Shown: in pieces, positions 17,212-27,076 of the stretch
Layout: each line of letters opens with the position of its first letter
Numbering within the stretch: the first letter of the stretch is position 1
DNA from: an uncultured Gemmataceae bacterium
GTDB lineage: Bacteria; Planctomycetota; Planctomycetia; Gemmatales; Gemmataceae
NCBI GenBank assembly: GCA_937923405.1
Contig: CALDUY010000012.1
Location: forward strand, 1 to 64,000
Reading direction: 5' to 3'
Length of the DNA: 64,000 nucleotides
The notes under the pieces: model-generated
Databases searched by the model: none
What the model saw: only the letters and a program-made list of their open reading frames with translations
Told to the model about the DNA's origin: nothing
Made by a program: the position numbers and the translations under genes

Positions 17212-18350
17212 GGGCGCTGGTCCAACGGGACGTAGGGAACGTCATGCTTGCCGACGTAGACCTGCTCGGGTCGGAAGATGCGATTGTTCTTCAACTGCTC
17301 CAGCCAGTGAGCCAGCCAGCCAGCGACTCGGGCCATTGCGAAGATCGGAGTGAACAAATCGCGCGGAATGCCTAGACTCTCGTAGACGATGCCGGAGTAG
17401 AAGTCCACGTTGGGATAGATCCCTTTGGGGCCGAGCAATCCGGCGGCGAGACGCTCCAACTCGACGGCCATCTCGTACTTTATCGGCTTGCCTGTCTCGG
17501 CAAAGACATTCTCGGCCAACTCCTGCAGAACCGTGGCACGCGGATCTTTCACCTTGTAGACGCGGTGTCCCATGCCCATGATCTTCTTTTTGTTGGCGAC
17601 GGCATGCTCCAGCCAGGGACCGATATTCTCGAACCGACCGATCTCGTCGAGCATGTCCAGCACTTCCTCGTTAGCTCCGCCGTGCAGCGGTCCGGCCAGG
17701 GAACCGATCGCGCTGCTGATGACCGTGAACGGATCCGGGAGCGAGGATCCGGTGACCCGGGCGGTGAAGGTCGAGGCGTTCATGGAATGCTCGGCGTGGA
17801 GGATTAAACAGGCGTCAATGACGCGAGTGATGGCGGGGGAAGGTTCCTTCTCCGTGAGCATCCAATAAAAGTTCGCCGCATGCCCTAGATCATCGCGCGG
17901 CATTAAAGCGGCATCGCCATGCCGCAGCCGATGAAACGCTGCCACCAGCGTTGGCATCTTGGCGATGAGTCGAATCACGGAATCCCAGTTGCTTTTCTCG
18001 TCGGAAACATCGCGACTGGGATAGAACATGCCCAGAGCCGCCACCCCCGATTGTAGAGCGTCCATAGGGTGGCCGCTCTCGGGCAGACATTTCAGCAAGT
18101 CGATGATCTTGTACTTCAGCCGACGATGCGAGCGTAACTCGACGTCAAAGCGGGCCAACTCACGCTGAGTTGGCAGCTCGCCCTTGAGCAACAGCCAAGC
18201 CGTTTCCTCGAAACTACTCTCACGTGCCAGCGTTTCCGCTGGAATTCCTCGGTATTCCAAACGCGCACGCTTACCATCGATATAGCTGATGGCAGACTCG
18301 GCCACTGGCACGTCAGCCAGGCCAGGAACAATTTTCGGCTGTTCGCTCAT
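17208..18350 (-). CDS. gltA: Citrate synthase
   Basis: 380 residues, the short form without the NADH-binding N-terminal domain of E. coli GltA. Active-site segments are present: HAEHSMNAST near 185-194, LHGG with His223, GHRVYKVKDPRA with His262, and NVDFYSG with Asp316. It condenses oxaloacetate and acetyl-CoA in the TCA cycle; 2-methylcitrate synthase is a possible side or alternative activity. It heads a minus-strand run; the hybrid kinase is divergent upstream. Confidence 0.93.
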   Translation of the reverse strand: MSEQPKIVPGLADVPVAESAISYIDGKRARLEYRGIPAETLARESSFEETAWLLLKGELPTQRELARFDVELRSHRRLKYKIIDLLKCLPESGHPMDALQSGVAALGMFYPSRDVSDEKSNWDSVIRLIAKMPTLVAAFHRLRHGDAALMPRDDLGHAANFYWMLTEKEPSPAITRVIDACLILHAEHSMNASTFTARVTGSSLPDPFTVISSAIGSLAGPLHGGANEEVLDMLDEIGRFENIGPWLEHAVANKKKIMGMGHRVYKVKDPRATVLQELAENVFAETGKPIKYEMAVELERLAAGLLGPKGIYPNVDFYSGIVYESLGIPRDLFTPIFAMARVAGWLAHWLEQLKNNRIFRPEQVYVGKHDVPYVPLDQRP

Positions 18351-18373
18351 GGCGGTTCTCGTCAGAATCTCGT

Positions 18374-18422
18374 CGGACGGTCCTTTCGGACATTATTATT
18401 ATGAATTCCACCGTCCGAAGGA
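18374..18422. repeat. Inverted repeat in the gltA/kinase divergent region
   Basis: GTCCTTTCGGAC and, about 22 bp later, GTCCGAAGGAC can pair over 11-12 bases with one bulge. It could be an operator or leader hairpin for gltA, whose start is only a few dozen bases away. Confidence 0.35.
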
Positions 18423-18605
18423 CAAAACCGACAAGCCTTTTCGACGAAAACTTCTGGAAACGGCTCAGGCGAGCGCGTCAAAACCAGGCTCGCTTCCCCA
18501 CTCGATACTTGCGGTCTCCTGATTCGTTCGCTGTTGCCGCGCTTGCCTTTAGTCTGCTACGAAGAATCGAGTCGTCCCGTGCCACTGGTCAGCGAGGAAT
18601 CGATC

Positions 18606-21600
18606 GTGTTCCGCCTACTCTGGCTCAATATCGCCATGCAGATGATGTTGCTGGTCGCCGCCGTCGCCTGTGTCGCCCTGTATGCCGTTCACCGCGTCAC
18701 CGCCAAGCTGAGCGAGGAACTGCTGATGGAACGGTCGACGAGTAGCATTGCCGATGAGTGCCGACTGCGTGGCTACTCGTTACAGGAAGCGGTCCGCTCC
18801 ATCTGCCGCCGAGTGCGCGATACCTCAGAAACTCAGGCCAAGAGCCTTCAACGAAGCAGTGGCGAGGCCGTGCGCCAGGTGTTCCTCGCTGCCCAGGGAC
18901 CAGAGGAAGCCACACACGGGGCGATCGAAGAAGTGCGTCTAGTGCGTCTGGCAGAGAACCACCAAGAGTTTCTGCCCATTCATCGCTTGGCTCGTGGAGA
19001 AGAGCTACAAGATGGCAAACGGCTTTGGCCCACCAACAAGACGATTGAGGCGGTCTTGAACCAATTCCGACCGCGGGTCGATCCGGTTGGACCGGTGCAA
19101 CAGTCCAGCACGGGAGTCGCTCTTACCGGGCTGATCCTCGACGAACGGAACGACCTGGGAAACCGCTATCTGCTGGGAGTCGGCTACCGAGTGTCGCGCG
19201 ATCTCAAACCGACGACCCGTGGCCTCGAAGCTGCTCGACCGGGCGATTGGATCTTTGTTGCGGTCATCGACTTCACGCGCTTAGTCGAGAACCAGGCGCG
19301 GCGGATGCCCGGCTACCTGCTGTTGGTGCAGGACCGCGAAGGGAAGTGGGTCAACCATCCCGACCCCGAACGCATCGGTAGCGACGGCGAGCAGCTCCCT
19401 GTGGAAAATGATTGGCCCGAATCCAAGCAGCGACGTGGGGAACCGTTCGATCCACGCCCTTTACCGGAGCTGGCTTACTACACCGTGCGCGTGCGACTCC
19501 CAGCATCCCTGATTGCTAACAGCGACGCGACCGCGGAACTGGAGAAAGCGTTGCTGCAACTGAACGGGCTAAGACTGACTCGATTGTGGGAAACCACGCC
19601 GCACCTGACTCTAAGTGCCCGTGACGAATCGGTGCTGGAGGAAGCACGTCGCATCATCAACCGAAATGAGTTCTTAGCCACCCAAACCAAGCCGATCAGT
19701 TGGCGATCTCCCGTCTTCTGCGAAACCTTCCGAGGCCATCGTCTGTATCAGTTTCCCCTCGACTCGGACGCAGGGTTGAACGTGAATCTAATTCTTGCCG
19801 CCGCCATGGAGGAACTGACCGTCGAAGCAGTTGAGGACGTTCGCGCCGGGAACAAACGGCTGTGGTATTACTGGTTCATTCCCGTGGTGATGGCTAGCGC
19901 AGCACTGGCCTTGTTCGCCGCCTACCTACTTACTCGCCCATTGCGACGGCTGACCGAGGCGGTGCAACGGCTGGCGCAGGGGGATTACTCAGTCGAGGTG
20001 CAGGTGCTGGCTCCCGGCGAAGTCGGCGAGCTGGCCCGTTCCATCGCCGAGATGACCGCTCGCATCCGCTCGCGCGAGCGAGAGCTACGAGAGAATCTGG
20101 CTCGACTCAGCACGATCATGGCCAACGCCGCCGACGGCATCATCACTTTCGATCAGGCTGGCCGCATCGAGGATGCCAACGCTGCCGCCGAGGAGATGTT
20201 CGGCTTCAGTGGTGGCGACCTCAAAGGGGTGAAGGTGCAACGACTGATGAAGTTGCCCGAGCATCTGCAAACGGGGGCGAAAAATTCGGCTTCGTTCTCT
20301 TCATGGTCGTCGACAGGTTCTCATGGGCCACAACTGGGCGGAACCGTGACGCAGCTGTTCAACGCCGTCAAAACTCCCGGCGAGGAACACCGCGGCTTGC
20401 GCGGGGACGGCAAAACCTTCTGGATGGAAGTGACCTTCAGTCAGGTGCCGATCGAGGATCGCCGCCTGATTATCGGCATCTTTCGCGATGTCACACGTCG
20501 CAAAATTGATGAGGAACGCATCCGCCAGATGAACGAGGATCTGGAAGCGCGAGTGCAGTTGCGGACGGCGGAGTTGGCGGACGCCAAGACCAAGTTGGAA
20601 CTGGCCCTGGCCGAGGCGAAGGCAGCCAACGCCTCTAAGGATCGCTTCATCAGTGTCGTCAGCCACGAACTACGCACCCCGTTGACCTCGGCGATGGGCT
20701 ACACCGAACTGCTGCTCAATCCCCGCGCCACCAAGCTGCGCGAGAATCCCGGGCCAACTCTGGAGAAGATCCTCACCGCCTGCAAGTATCTGTCCACCCT
20801 CATCAACGACTTGCTCGATGTCAGCCGCTACACCGCTGGCAAGCCGATTGATCTGGCCCCAACCCGCTTTGAGCTGACGCTGTTCCTGCTCGGCGTCAAG
20901 GAGATGGTCGCGCCGTTGGTGAAGAAGAACGACAACGTGATGGAGACGATCCTCGCCCCCGGGCTGGGTAGCATCTGCAACGACGAGACTCGCCTACGTC
21001 AGGTGCTGCTCAATCTACTCTCCAATGCCTGTAAGTTCACTGAGAAGGGCAAGGTCACGCTTCAGGTGGAACGACTGCACGACGGCGAGGGCGACTGGCT
21101 CCGTTTCCGGGTCAGCGACACGGGCGCAGGCATGAGTTCCGAGCAACTGGCGAAACTGTTTACTCCCTTTTATCGAGGGGATAACTCGACGACTCGCAAA
21201 CAGGGTGGCACTGGGCTGGGGCTGACCATCACCAAAATGATTTGCGAACTGATGGGCGGGAGCATTCGCGTCGAAAGCACTCTGGGGCAAGGGTCCGTCT
21301 TCACTGTCACGGTTCCCACCGAGGTGACCGGCAAACCAGGGGCAACAAGCGGTTCGACGGAGTTGGTCGACAGCGCAAAGGCACATCGGGGCAAGGTGCT
21401 GGTGATCGATGACGACGCCACTATTCGCCACATGTTGGAGACCTATCTCCAGAACGAAGGCTACCTGGTGCTGTTGGCGGAGAGCGGCTCGCAGGGGTTG
21501 AAGTTGGCCCGCGAGCATCAGCCCACCTGCATCACGCTGGATGTCATGATGCCCAACGAGGACGGTTGGGACGTCCTGGCCCGGCTGAAAAACGATCCAG

Positions 21601-22124
21601 CGACCCGTGATATTCCGGTCATCATGCTGACTATCATGGAAGATCGCAACCGCGGCTTCGCCCTGGGAGCCACTGAGTACGTCACCAAGCCGATCGACTG
21701 GGGGCGGCTTGGCTCGATTTTGTGCCGCTACAATCCCAGCCAGGCTCCAATTCTCATTGTCGAGGATGACGATCTGCAAAGGGGTTATTTGCGAGAGGAG
21801 TTGATTCTCGCTGGCTGGACCGTCCTAGAGGCGTCCAATGGGGTGGAGGCTCTGAAAATCTGCGAAACGACCACGCCTAGTTTGATCCTGCTCGATCTGA
21901 CTATGCCGATCATGGATGGGTTCACTTTTCTCGACGAACTACGTCGTCGAGAGGCAGGCGGAAACATCCCGGTGGTGGTGGTGACGGCTCGCGAGCTGAG
22001 CGGTGACGAACGCCGACTCTTGAACCGCTCGGTGGCTCAGGTGCTGGCGAAGGAGGCTCTGTCCAAAGAGCAACTGCTCAGCCGAATTCATGAACAGTTG
22101 CAAGCCGTCGCCCACCGGGTGTAG
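18606..22124 (+). CDS. Hybrid sensor histidine kinase with two receiver domains
   Basis: 1172 residues from GTG 18606, preceded by GAGGA at a good distance; a longer frame from 18534 adds 24 residues before the first helix and has no site. Order: membrane helix near 1-30, a large periplasmic sensor domain to about 415, second helix near 421-445, HAMP linker, PAS near 495-640, HisKA with phospho-His687 in SHELRTP, HATPase_c with the N, G1 (DTGAGM) and G2 (GGTGLGL) boxes, then receiver domains with Asp979 (LDVMMP) and Asp1097 (LDLTMP). The second receiver ends in KEALSKE rather than the usual K-P, so its Lys may be displaced. The signal is unknown, and no separate response regulator lies beside it. 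Confidence 0.9.
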   Translation: MFRLLWLNIAMQMMLLVAAVACVALYAVHRVTAKLSEELLMERSTSSIADECRLRGYSLQEAVRSICRRVRDTSETQAKSLQRSSGEAVRQVFLAAQGPEEATHGAIEEVRLVRLAENHQEFLPIHRLARGEELQDGKRLWPTNKTIEAVLNQFRPRVDPVGPVQQSSTGVALTGLILDERNDLGNRYLLGVGYRVSRDLKPTTRGLEAARPGDWIFVAVIDFTRLVENQARRMPGYLLLVQDREGKWVNHPDPERIGSDGEQLPVENDWPESKQRRGEPFDPRPLPELAYYTVRVRLPASLIANSDATAELEKALLQLNGLRLTRLWETTPHLTLSARDESVLEEARRIINRNEFLATQTKPISWRSPVFCETFRGHRLYQFPLDSDAGLNVNLILAAAMEELTVEAVEDVRAGNKRLWYYWFIPVVMASAALALFAAYLLTRPLRRLTEAVQRLAQGDYSVEVQVLAPGEVGELARSIAEMTARIRSRERELRENLARLSTIMANAADGIITFDQAGRIEDANAAAEEMFGFSGGDLKGVKVQRLMKLPEHLQTGAKNSASFSSWSSTGSHGPQLGGTVTQLFNAVKTPGEEHRGLRGDGKTFWMEVTFSQVPIEDRRLIIGIFRDVTRRKIDEERIRQMNEDLEARVQLRTAELADAKTKLELALAEAKAANASKDRFISVVSHELRTPLTSAMGYTELLLNPRATKLRENPGPTLEKILTACKYLSTLINDLLDVSRYTAGKPIDLAPTRFELTLFLLGVKEMVAPLVKKNDNVMETILAPGLGSICNDETRLRQVLLNLLSNACKFTEKGKVTLQVERLHDGEGDWLRFRVSDTGAGMSSEQLAKLFTPFYRGDNSTTRKQGGTGLGLTITKMICELMGGSIRVESTLGQGSVFTVTVPTEVTGKPGATSGSTELVDSAKAHRGKVLVIDDDATIRHMLETYLQNEGYLVLLAESGSQGLKLAREHQPTCITLDVMMPNEDGWDVLARLKNDPATRDIPVIMLTIMEDRNRGFALGATEYVTKPIDWGRLGSILCRYNPSQAPILIVEDDDLQRGYLREELILAGWTVLEASNGVEALKICETTTPSLILLDLTMPIMDGFTFLDELRRREAGGNIPVVVVTARELSGDERRLLNRSVAQVLAKEALSKEQLLSRIHEQLQAVAHRV

Positions 22125-22130
22125 ATCGGT

Positions 22131-24011
22131 TTATGATTTCAAGCCGCTCAGTAGTAGGTCGTTGATCCGTCGGGCAAAGCCGCCCAGATCCTTGACTCGC
22201 GATCCCTCGGCGATGACGGCTTGATCGTACAAGATCCGACCAAAGGTCTCGATTCGTGGATCGTTGGCGTTGGCTTCGACCAGGGTTCGCAAGCCTTCGA
22301 TCACCGGATGCGCGCCGTTCAACTCCAGGATACGCTTGGCTAAACCGACCTCGTCACCTTTGCCCCAGCGATGCATTAGCCGTTCCAGATGCGCCGACAT
22401 GTGCCCTTCGGTGACCAAGCAAGCGGCACTGTCTTTCAGTCGCGTCGTCAGCCGCACGTCCGATACCTCGGGCAGCTTCTCCTTCAGTACCTTCAGCAGG
22501 TTGGCGAACTTTTCCTTCTGACTAGCGTCGACGTTGTCGCTGGTCTCGGCGCGATCAATTGCTTTGAAGCGTTTGCCCTTGTAGGTCAAGCTCGGCAGGA
22601 CGAACTCATCGACCGGATCGGTCAACAGCAGCACGTCGACGCCCTGATCGCGATAGGCTTCCAGGTAGGGCGAGTTCTCCAGTTGTTCGCGGGTCTCACC
22701 GGTGAGATACAAGATCTCCTTTGTATCTGGAGGTAAACTTTCGACCACCTTAGCCAGCGTGGTGAACTGGCCAGCAGGTGTCTTCATCGACTCGAACAAG
22801 AACAGGTCAGCGATTCGCTCTCGATTGCCAAAGTCGACCCGTGGCCCTTCTTTCAGGATCGAGCCGAACTCCCCGAAGAACTTGACGTACTTGTCGTACT
22901 CGTCACTCTTCATTTCTTCCAGAGCTTTGAGCACACTCTTGGTGACGTTGGCCTTGATCTGACTCAGCAGCGGGTTCTCCTGGAGCAGTTCGCGCGAGAT
23001 GTTCAAGGGTAAGTCCGAGGAGTCAACCACCCCCTTGACGAAGCGGAGATAGGGCGGCAACAGCGCTTCGCAATGCTCCATAATCAACACGCGCTGGATG
23101 TACAGTCGCAATCCCCAGTCGTAGTCGCCGCCCAGCTGCATCTCGAAGGGCTTTTCCGCGGGCAGGTAGACCAGAACGCGAAATTCCTGATTACCCTCGG
23201 CGGTGTAGTGGATCCATTTAGCCGGGTCGCGGAAGTCGTGGGCGATTTGCTTGTAGAACGTCTTGTACTCCTCGTCGGTATTTTCCGACTTGGCCCGCAA
23301 CCAGATGGCTTTGCGCGAGTTGATGACCTCCTCTTGAGTGGTCTTCTTACCGTCGACTTCCTTCTCGACTTCCATGACGACGGGATGCTCAATAAAGTCG
23401 GAGAACTTTTTGATGATCTGACGCAGACGGTAGGTGTCGAGGAAGTCTTTCTCCTCGGCCTTAAGATGCAGGATGACGTCCGTGCCGCGAGTCGGCTTTT
23501 CGTAAGGTTCGACTGTGAATTCCCCCTGTCCTGTGGACTCCCATTTGACGCCGTTTTTGGGGTCACCTGCGGGACGGGACAGGACGGTGACACGGTCGGC
23601 AACCATAAAGGCCGAGTAGAAGCCCACGCCGAACTGACCGATCAACTCCGGGCGTTCGCGAACCTCTTTGCTCTTCAGCGCTTCGAGATAGGCGCGTGTG
23701 CCGGATCGGGCGATAGTGCCGAGGTTCTCGACCGCGGTCTCTCGTGACAGGCCGATGCCATTGTCCGAGACGGTGAGCGTCCCAGCATCCTTATCGACGC
23801 TGATCTTGATCTTCCAATCCTTGTTGCCTTCGAGTTGCTCCTCGTGTTGCAGCGAGTCGAACTTGATCTTGTTGATGGCGTCTGAGGCGTTACTAATCAA
23901 CTCGCGGAGGAAAATCTCCTTATTGGAGTACAGCGAATGCGTGATGAGATGGAGTAATTGTTTAAGTTCGGCTTTGAATTCGAGTGTTTCAGGTTGAAGC
24001 GTTCCAGACAT
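22131..24011 (-). CDS. htpG: Hsp90-family chaperone HtpG
   Basis: 626 residues, normal length. The N-terminal GHKL ATPase shows ELISNASDA near 37-45, DNGIGL near 83 and GQFGVGFYSAF near 123. The middle and dimerisation domains are complete. It is an ATP-driven cytoplasmic chaperone. It is convergent with the hybrid kinase (6 bp between stops) and divergent from fhcA across a 133-bp gap. Confidence 0.96.
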   Translation of the reverse strand: MSGTLQPETLEFKAELKQLLHLITHSLYSNKEIFLRELISNASDAINKIKFDSLQHEEQLEGNKDWKIKISVDKDAGTLTVSDNGIGLSRETAVENLGTIARSGTRAYLEALKSKEVRERPELIGQFGVGFYSAFMVADRVTVLSRPAGDPKNGVKWESTGQGEFTVEPYEKPTRGTDVILHLKAEEKDFLDTYRLRQIIKKFSDFIEHPVVMEVEKEVDGKKTTQEEVINSRKAIWLRAKSENTDEEYKTFYKQIAHDFRDPAKWIHYTAEGNQEFRVLVYLPAEKPFEMQLGGDYDWGLRLYIQRVLIMEHCEALLPPYLRFVKGVVDSSDLPLNISRELLQENPLLSQIKANVTKSVLKALEEMKSDEYDKYVKFFGEFGSILKEGPRVDFGNRERIADLFLFESMKTPAGQFTTLAKVVESLPPDTKEILYLTGETREQLENSPYLEAYRDQGVDVLLLTDPVDEFVLPSLTYKGKRFKAIDRAETSDNVDASQKEKFANLLKVLKEKLPEVSDVRLTTRLKDSAACLVTEGHMSAHLERLMHRWGKGDEVGLAKRILELNGAHPVIEGLRTLVEANANDPRIETFGRILYDQAVIAEGSRVKDLGGFARRINDLLLSGLKS

Positions 24012-24144
24012 ATCGCTAATCCTCTTCGAACCTCTGTTTTTCTGACAATATCATAGTGAGCAGGGGAGACTGGAGCGGGGATTGAGCGAGGCCGTTGGGG
24101 CTGGAAACGTCCGCCGATATTCCAGCGTGGAGGGAATTTTTGCG

Positions 24145-25797
24145 ATGCTGCTGAAGATCGCTGGAGGAACGGTTTACGACCCGGCCAACGGGGTGGAGGG
24201 CGAGATTAAAGACATCTGGATCGACCAGGGCAAGGTAATCGTGCCTCCGACCGATCCGGAAGTTCGCCCGGACAAAGTCATCGACGCCAGCGGTTTGGTG
24301 GTGATGCCCGGCGGAGTGGATATGCACGCGCATATCGCTGGGCCGAAGGTTAACCTTGCTCGCAAGATGCGCCCCGAAGATAAGCGCAAAGCGGGCGTCG
24401 TTCGCCGTACTCCCTTGACGCGCTCCGGCACCATCGGCAGTGTGCCCAGCACGTTTGCCACCGGCTATCTGTATGCCGGCCTGGGCTACACCACCGCGTT
24501 CGACGCCGCCATTCCCCCTCTGGGAGCGCGTCATGCTCACGAGGAGTTTCACGACACGCCGATCATCGACAAGGGCTTCTTTCTGTTGTTCGGCAACAAT
24601 CACTATGTGCTGCGGCAGATTCAGGCCAACGAACCGGAGAAACTGCGTGCCTTCGTTGCTTGGATGTTGCAGGCGGCCAAGGGTTACGCCGTCAAGATCG
24701 TCAACCCCGGCGGTGTCGAGATGTGGAAGGGCGGGGCCGACAACATCCACAGCCTGGACGAGAAGGTCGAGGCGTTCGACGTCACGCCACGGCAGATCGT
24801 TCGTGAGCTGGCCCAGGCGGCGATGGAGCTACGCTTGCCCCATCCGGTGCATATCCACTGCAACAACCTCGGCCTGCCCGGCAACTGGAAAACCACGCTC
24901 AACACTATGGACGCCTTGGAGGGACGCCGCGCTCATCTGACCCACATTCAGTTCCACAGCTATGGCGGCGACCCCGACGATCAGGGCAAGTTCTGCTCGC
25001 ACGTTCCCACCTTGGCCGACTACGTCAACCGACATCCCAACCTCAGCGTCGATGTCGGTCAGGTGCTGTTCGGCGAAACGACGTCGATGACCGGCGACGG
25101 TCCATTGGCCTACTACCTGCACAAGGTCAGCGGCCGCAAGTGGACCAACGCCGACACCGAGATGGAGGCGGGCTGTGGCATCGTACCCATCCGCTACAAG
25201 GAGAAGAGTTTCGTCAATGCTCTGCAATGGGCCATCGGTCTGGAGTGGTATCTGCTTGTGCAGGATCCCTGGCGCATCGCCATGAGTACCGACCATCCCA
25301 ACGGTGGGTCCTTCCTGGCCTATCCGGAGATTGTGCAACTGTTGATGGATCGAACCTACCGTCAAGAGGTGTTGAAGCGAGTGCATCCGCGTGTGCTGGA
25401 ACGCTCGACGCTGAAGGAGCTGGACCGTGAATATACGCTAAACGAGATCGCGATTATTACCCGTGCCTCGCCAGCGCGGCTGCTGGGGCTGAAGCATAAG
25501 GGGCACCTTGGCCCCGGCGCGGACGGCGACGTGACCATCTACACTCCGTCGGCAGATCGTCGGGCGATGTTCGAATTGCCCCGGTTTGTCATCAAAGCTG
25601 GCGAGGTCGTCGTCGAACAGGGCGAGATCCGCGCCGAGGTCTACGGACGAACGCTGCATGCCAAAACGTCGTTCGACGCAGGCATCGTTCCCGACATCCG
25701 CAAGTGGTTCGAGTCGTATTACACTATTCAGTTCGCCAACTATCCCGTGGACGAGCATTATCTCGCCCACGGGGCCACGCCTGTTGAGGGAAGCTGA
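24145..25797 (+). CDS. fhcA: Formyltransferase/hydrolase complex subunit A (formylmethanofuran dehydrogenase A-like)
   Basis: 550 residues from ATG 24145, which follows GGAGGG; an upstream frame from 24082 adds 21 poor residues. It is an amidohydrolase-fold protein with DMHAH (His61 and His63), Lys184 in YAVKIVNPGG (the position expected for the carbamylated Lys), and HIHCNNLGLPGNW further on, matching FwdA/FhcA. In methylotrophs FhcA works with FhcB, C and D to release formate from formyl-methanofuran-type cofactors in the H4MPT route for formaldehyde oxidation, a route known in planctomycetes including Gemmata. No other fhc or H4MPT gene is in the window. Hydantoinase-type enzymes are less likely given the full-length match to landmarks. 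Confidence 0.85.
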   Translation: MLLKIAGGTVYDPANGVEGEIKDIWIDQGKVIVPPTDPEVRPDKVIDASGLVVMPGGVDMHAHIAGPKVNLARKMRPEDKRKAGVVRRTPLTRSGTIGSVPSTFATGYLYAGLGYTTAFDAAIPPLGARHAHEEFHDTPIIDKGFFLLFGNNHYVLRQIQANEPEKLRAFVAWMLQAAKGYAVKIVNPGGVEMWKGGADNIHSLDEKVEAFDVTPRQIVRELAQAAMELRLPHPVHIHCNNLGLPGNWKTTLNTMDALEGRRAHLTHIQFHSYGGDPDDQGKFCSHVPTLADYVNRHPNLSVDVGQVLFGETTSMTGDGPLAYYLHKVSGRKWTNADTEMEAGCGIVPIRYKEKSFVNALQWAIGLEWYLLVQDPWRIAMSTDHPNGGSFLAYPEIVQLLMDRTYRQEVLKRVHPRVLERSTLKELDREYTLNEIAIITRASPARLLGLKHKGHLGPGADGDVTIYTPSADRRAMFELPRFVIKAGEVVVEQGEIRAEVYGRTLHAKTSFDAGIVPDIRKWFESYYTIQFANYPVDEHYLAHGATPVEGS

Positions 25798-25803
25798 GCG
25801 GCG

Positions 25804-27060
25804 TCACGGAGTCAGGTCGAGGCGAAACTCGTTGTCCTGCTCCTTGACCTCGACTTCCAACGGCGTAGTAGTGGCGGCGGCGTAGCGGGCCGGCAGCTGG
25901 TTCGGCCCAGCCTTCCCTTCCAGCGTCACCAGCGGACGACGTTGCACCACCGTCACTTTGTACTTACCCGCTGGGATGCCATCATTGGCCGTGTAGGTGC
26001 TTAACTCGAACGAGCCATCGCCCGAGGTAAAGCCGTCGGCGCGAACCGCTCGACGACCTTCTTGCTCCGCCGAGGAGAAGGCCACCTGCGCCCCCACCAC
26101 CGGAACTCCGTTGAAGTAGACGAAGCCGCGTGCCGGATAGGTCTTCTGACGAGCGATGCGGACGCCAACCTCGTCGGAGTCGGGCGACTTCAACTCATCG
26201 TCGAGGATGCTATCTACCAGGACGTGGGCCAGCACTGGACCGTTGTCCTTCATGGTCACCCAGGCGATTTGGTCGAACTCACCGTAGGGAATGCCACGAA
26301 GTTTGCTGCCGCCGCCGGTCGTGGCCAGCTGGTAATAGTCGCGCCCCTGACGCACGAACTTGCGGAAGCGATGGACGTGACCGCAAAAGACCGTGTAGGG
26401 CCGATCGGCCAGGGCCTGTTCCACGTCCCGCCAGCCGCGTTTCTTCAGATCGCCCGAGGTCCAGATCGGTTTGTGCAAGAAGACTAGCGTCCAGCGCACG
26501 TTGGAGTTGTCGGCGAGGGCCTTTTTGGCGTAGTCCACCTGCTCCTGACTCAACCGGGGCACTCCCGCGCCGGGCGGATCGTCGGTGTTCAGGCAGAGAA
26601 ACAGCACATTTTTGTAGACGAAGTGATAGTGCCGTCGCCCATAGCGTTCGCCCCAGATGGCAGTATTGGCTTCGTTGCCGACGTCGTGGTTGCCGGGTAC
26701 GTAGAAGAACGGCATCTTCAATCGTTGAACGTAGCTATCGAACTCTTTCCACTCGGCGTGGATCGTGTCGGACTTCTTTTTGCCGCCCTCGATCAAGTCG
26801 CCGACCGAGAGGACAAACTCCGGCTGCATCAGATTGAGCCGGTCCACGGTCTGGGAGAAAATCTTGTCGCGGTGTCCGCCGGTTCTATCGGAGACAATGG
26901 CGAACTGAAATATCCCTGAATCGCGATTCAAGCGTAGGTGCGTCCAGGGGTTACTTTTGCCCGATTCGATCTGGAAGTTCGGTGGAACGTCCTGGCGCGA
27001 GAAGGCAACCGTCGCGGCGAGGACGACAACAGCAACGAGGGCGGCTAAGGTTCGCTTCAT
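25804..27060 (-). CDS. Secreted metallophosphoesterase with C-terminal beta domain (copy 1)
   Basis: 418 residues. Signal peptide MKRTLAALVAVVVLAATVAFS. The calcineurin-like core shows VSDRTGG, SVGDLIEG, PGNHD and GHVHRF in order, giving the usual dinuclear metal site, though the first motif reads D-R rather than D-x-H. The C-terminal 110 residues (TYPARGFVYFNGVPVVGAQV...) look like a carboxypeptidase-regulatory-type beta sandwich. The substrate is unknown. It lies 16 bp after its paralogue, in the same orientation. Confidence 0.85.
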   Translation of the reverse strand: MKRTLAALVAVVVLAATVAFSRQDVPPNFQIESGKSNPWTHLRLNRDSGIFQFAIVSDRTGGHRDKIFSQTVDRLNLMQPEFVLSVGDLIEGGKKKSDTIHAEWKEFDSYVQRLKMPFFYVPGNHDVGNEANTAIWGERYGRRHYHFVYKNVLFLCLNTDDPPGAGVPRLSQEQVDYAKKALADNSNVRWTLVFLHKPIWTSGDLKKRGWRDVEQALADRPYTVFCGHVHRFRKFVRQGRDYYQLATTGGGSKLRGIPYGEFDQIAWVTMKDNGPVLAHVLVDSILDDELKSPDSDEVGVRIARQKTYPARGFVYFNGVPVVGAQVAFSSAEQEGRRAVRADGFTSGDGSFELSTYTANDGIPAGKYKVTVVQRRPLVTLEGKAGPNQLPARYAAATTTPLEVEVKEQDNEFRLDLTP

Positions 27061-27076
27061 GGTCGGCTCCCGGGGC

